From: Thermohahella caldifontis
GTDB lineage: Bacteria; Pseudomonadota; Gammaproteobacteria; Pseudomonadales; Oleiphilaceae
Assembly (NCBI RefSeq): GCF_041153465.1
Contig: NZ_CP154858.1
Span: 1-64,000, forward strand
Direction: 5' to 3'
Length of the DNA stretch: 64,000 bases
Every line of letters begins with the position of its first letter. Within the stretch, counting starts at the first letter, position 1. This document shows, in pieces, positions 63,612-64,000 of this stretch. Below the pieces are notes generated by a model. The model saw nothing but the letters and a program-made list of their open reading frames with translations. It was not told the origin of the DNA and did not search any database. A program made the translations under genes and the position numbers.

Positions 63612-64000
63612 ATGCGCAAGTCCTGTCTGGCCCTGAGTGTGGCCATCCTGTCCCTGCCTGTTCAGGCTGAAGTTGATCAAACCCTGGTTGTCACGGCCAA
63701 TCGTGTGGCCCTGACGCTGGATGACACCCTGGCATCCGTCACGGTGATCAAGCGGGAAGACATCGAGCGCCAGCAGGCGCGTACGCTGCCGGAGCTTCTC
63801 CGCGGCATGGCCGGACTGACGGTTACGCAGAGTGGTGGCGTTGGCGCAACCTCTTCCGTGTTTGTCAGGGGAACCAATTCCAGTCACGTGCTTGTGCTTG
63901 TGGATGGCGTCAAGGTGGGCAGCGCCACCCTGGGCACGGTAGCCTGGGAATCACTGCCGCTGGAAACGGTGGAGCGGATCGAAATTGTGCGGGGGCCGCG
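63612..64000 (+). CDS. btuB: TonB-dependent vitamin B12 receptor BtuB, 5' part only
   Basis: The gene is open to the window end: 129 complete codons. Signal peptide MRKSCLALSVAILSLPVQA (cut near 19-20), then a TonB box (QTLVVTAN, near 24-31), and the plug domain with VTVIKREDIERQQARTLPELL, VFVRGTNSSHVLVLVDGVKVG, and ESLPLETVERIEIVRGP. This matches BtuB, the outer-membrane cobalamin transporter. The GGAGGAAG site (63598-63605) supports the ATG. The cobalamin riboswitch upstream strengthens the assignment over other TonB receptors. Confidence 0.9.
   Translation, partial: MRKSCLALSVAILSLPVQAEVDQTLVVTANRVALTLDDTLASVTVIKREDIERQQARTLPELLRGMAGLTVTQSGGVGATSSVFVRGTNSSHVLVLVDGVKVGSATLGTVAWESLPLETVERIEIVRGP

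Noticed and set aside
63275..63670. A 131-codon frame across the cobalamin riboswitch
   Set aside because: It covers the aptamer and the start of btuB in another frame; the RNA structure explains the sequence.

Overview
The window is chromosomal DNA of a gammaproteobacterium. Evidence: the rrn operon order 16S-tRNA-Ile-tRNA-Ala-23S-5S, a class A RNase P RNA, an Escherichia-type division and cell wall (dcw) cluster, the pet-sspAB block, and the secA-argJ-Nudix/ThiE arrangement. Base composition is moderately GC-rich, and a PEP-CTERM protein and a PomAB-like motor pair are present. I lean towards a Chromatiales/Ectothiorhodospiraceae-like lineage, but cannot fix the genus by reading alone.

Layout. 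(1) 1-5450: complete rRNA operon with two upstream promoters, boxA antitermination sites, processing stems and a terminator. (2) 5633-6980: an insertion sequence with a perfect 17-bp target duplication. (3) 7256-14177: leuA, a candidate holD, rimI, a CbiM-like membrane protein, prfC, tatD, rplM-rpsI. (4) 14254-15701: a second, different insertion sequence of similar style with a 16-bp target duplication. (5) 15830-19602: cytochrome bc1 genes petABC and regulators sspAB. (6) Minus strand, 19636-22419: a SIS-domain protein (diaA/gmhA), yraN and lpoA, divergent from rsmI. (7) rnpB, then an AT-rich spacer. (8) 23942-41674: the dcw cluster from mraZ to lpxC, most genes overlapping by 4 bases, headed by a promoter and MraZ-type operator repeats. 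(9) dciA-like gene (minus), M23 peptidase, secA, argJ, Nudix-ThiE fusion, moaCDA, ribA. (10) Minus strand: xseB-ispA-dxs (isoprenoid precursors). (11) motAB-like stator genes plus a PilZ gene; an NRDE protein; TauE-like permease; lgt-thyA-folA; a PEP-CTERM protein; ilvD. (12) A cobalamin riboswitch and the 5' part of a btuB-like receptor cut by the window end.

Most of the content is conserved housekeeping: peptidoglycan precursor synthesis and septum assembly, respiration, translation, protein export, cofactor synthesis (molybdopterin, riboflavin, thiamine) and branched-chain amino acids. I see no CRISPR array, prophage, restriction or toxin-antitoxin module, and no convincing undescribed multi-gene system. 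The strongest unusual signals are three essential or near-essential genes (murE, argJ, xseB), each broken by an apparent loss of one base from a six-base homopolymer, which looks like systematic sequencing error. Next come two insertion sequences with TGT ends and long target duplications, an intact MraZ operator in the mraZ leader, a PilZ protein with a degenerate ligand motif joined to a flagellar stator operon, and a divergent holD candidate.
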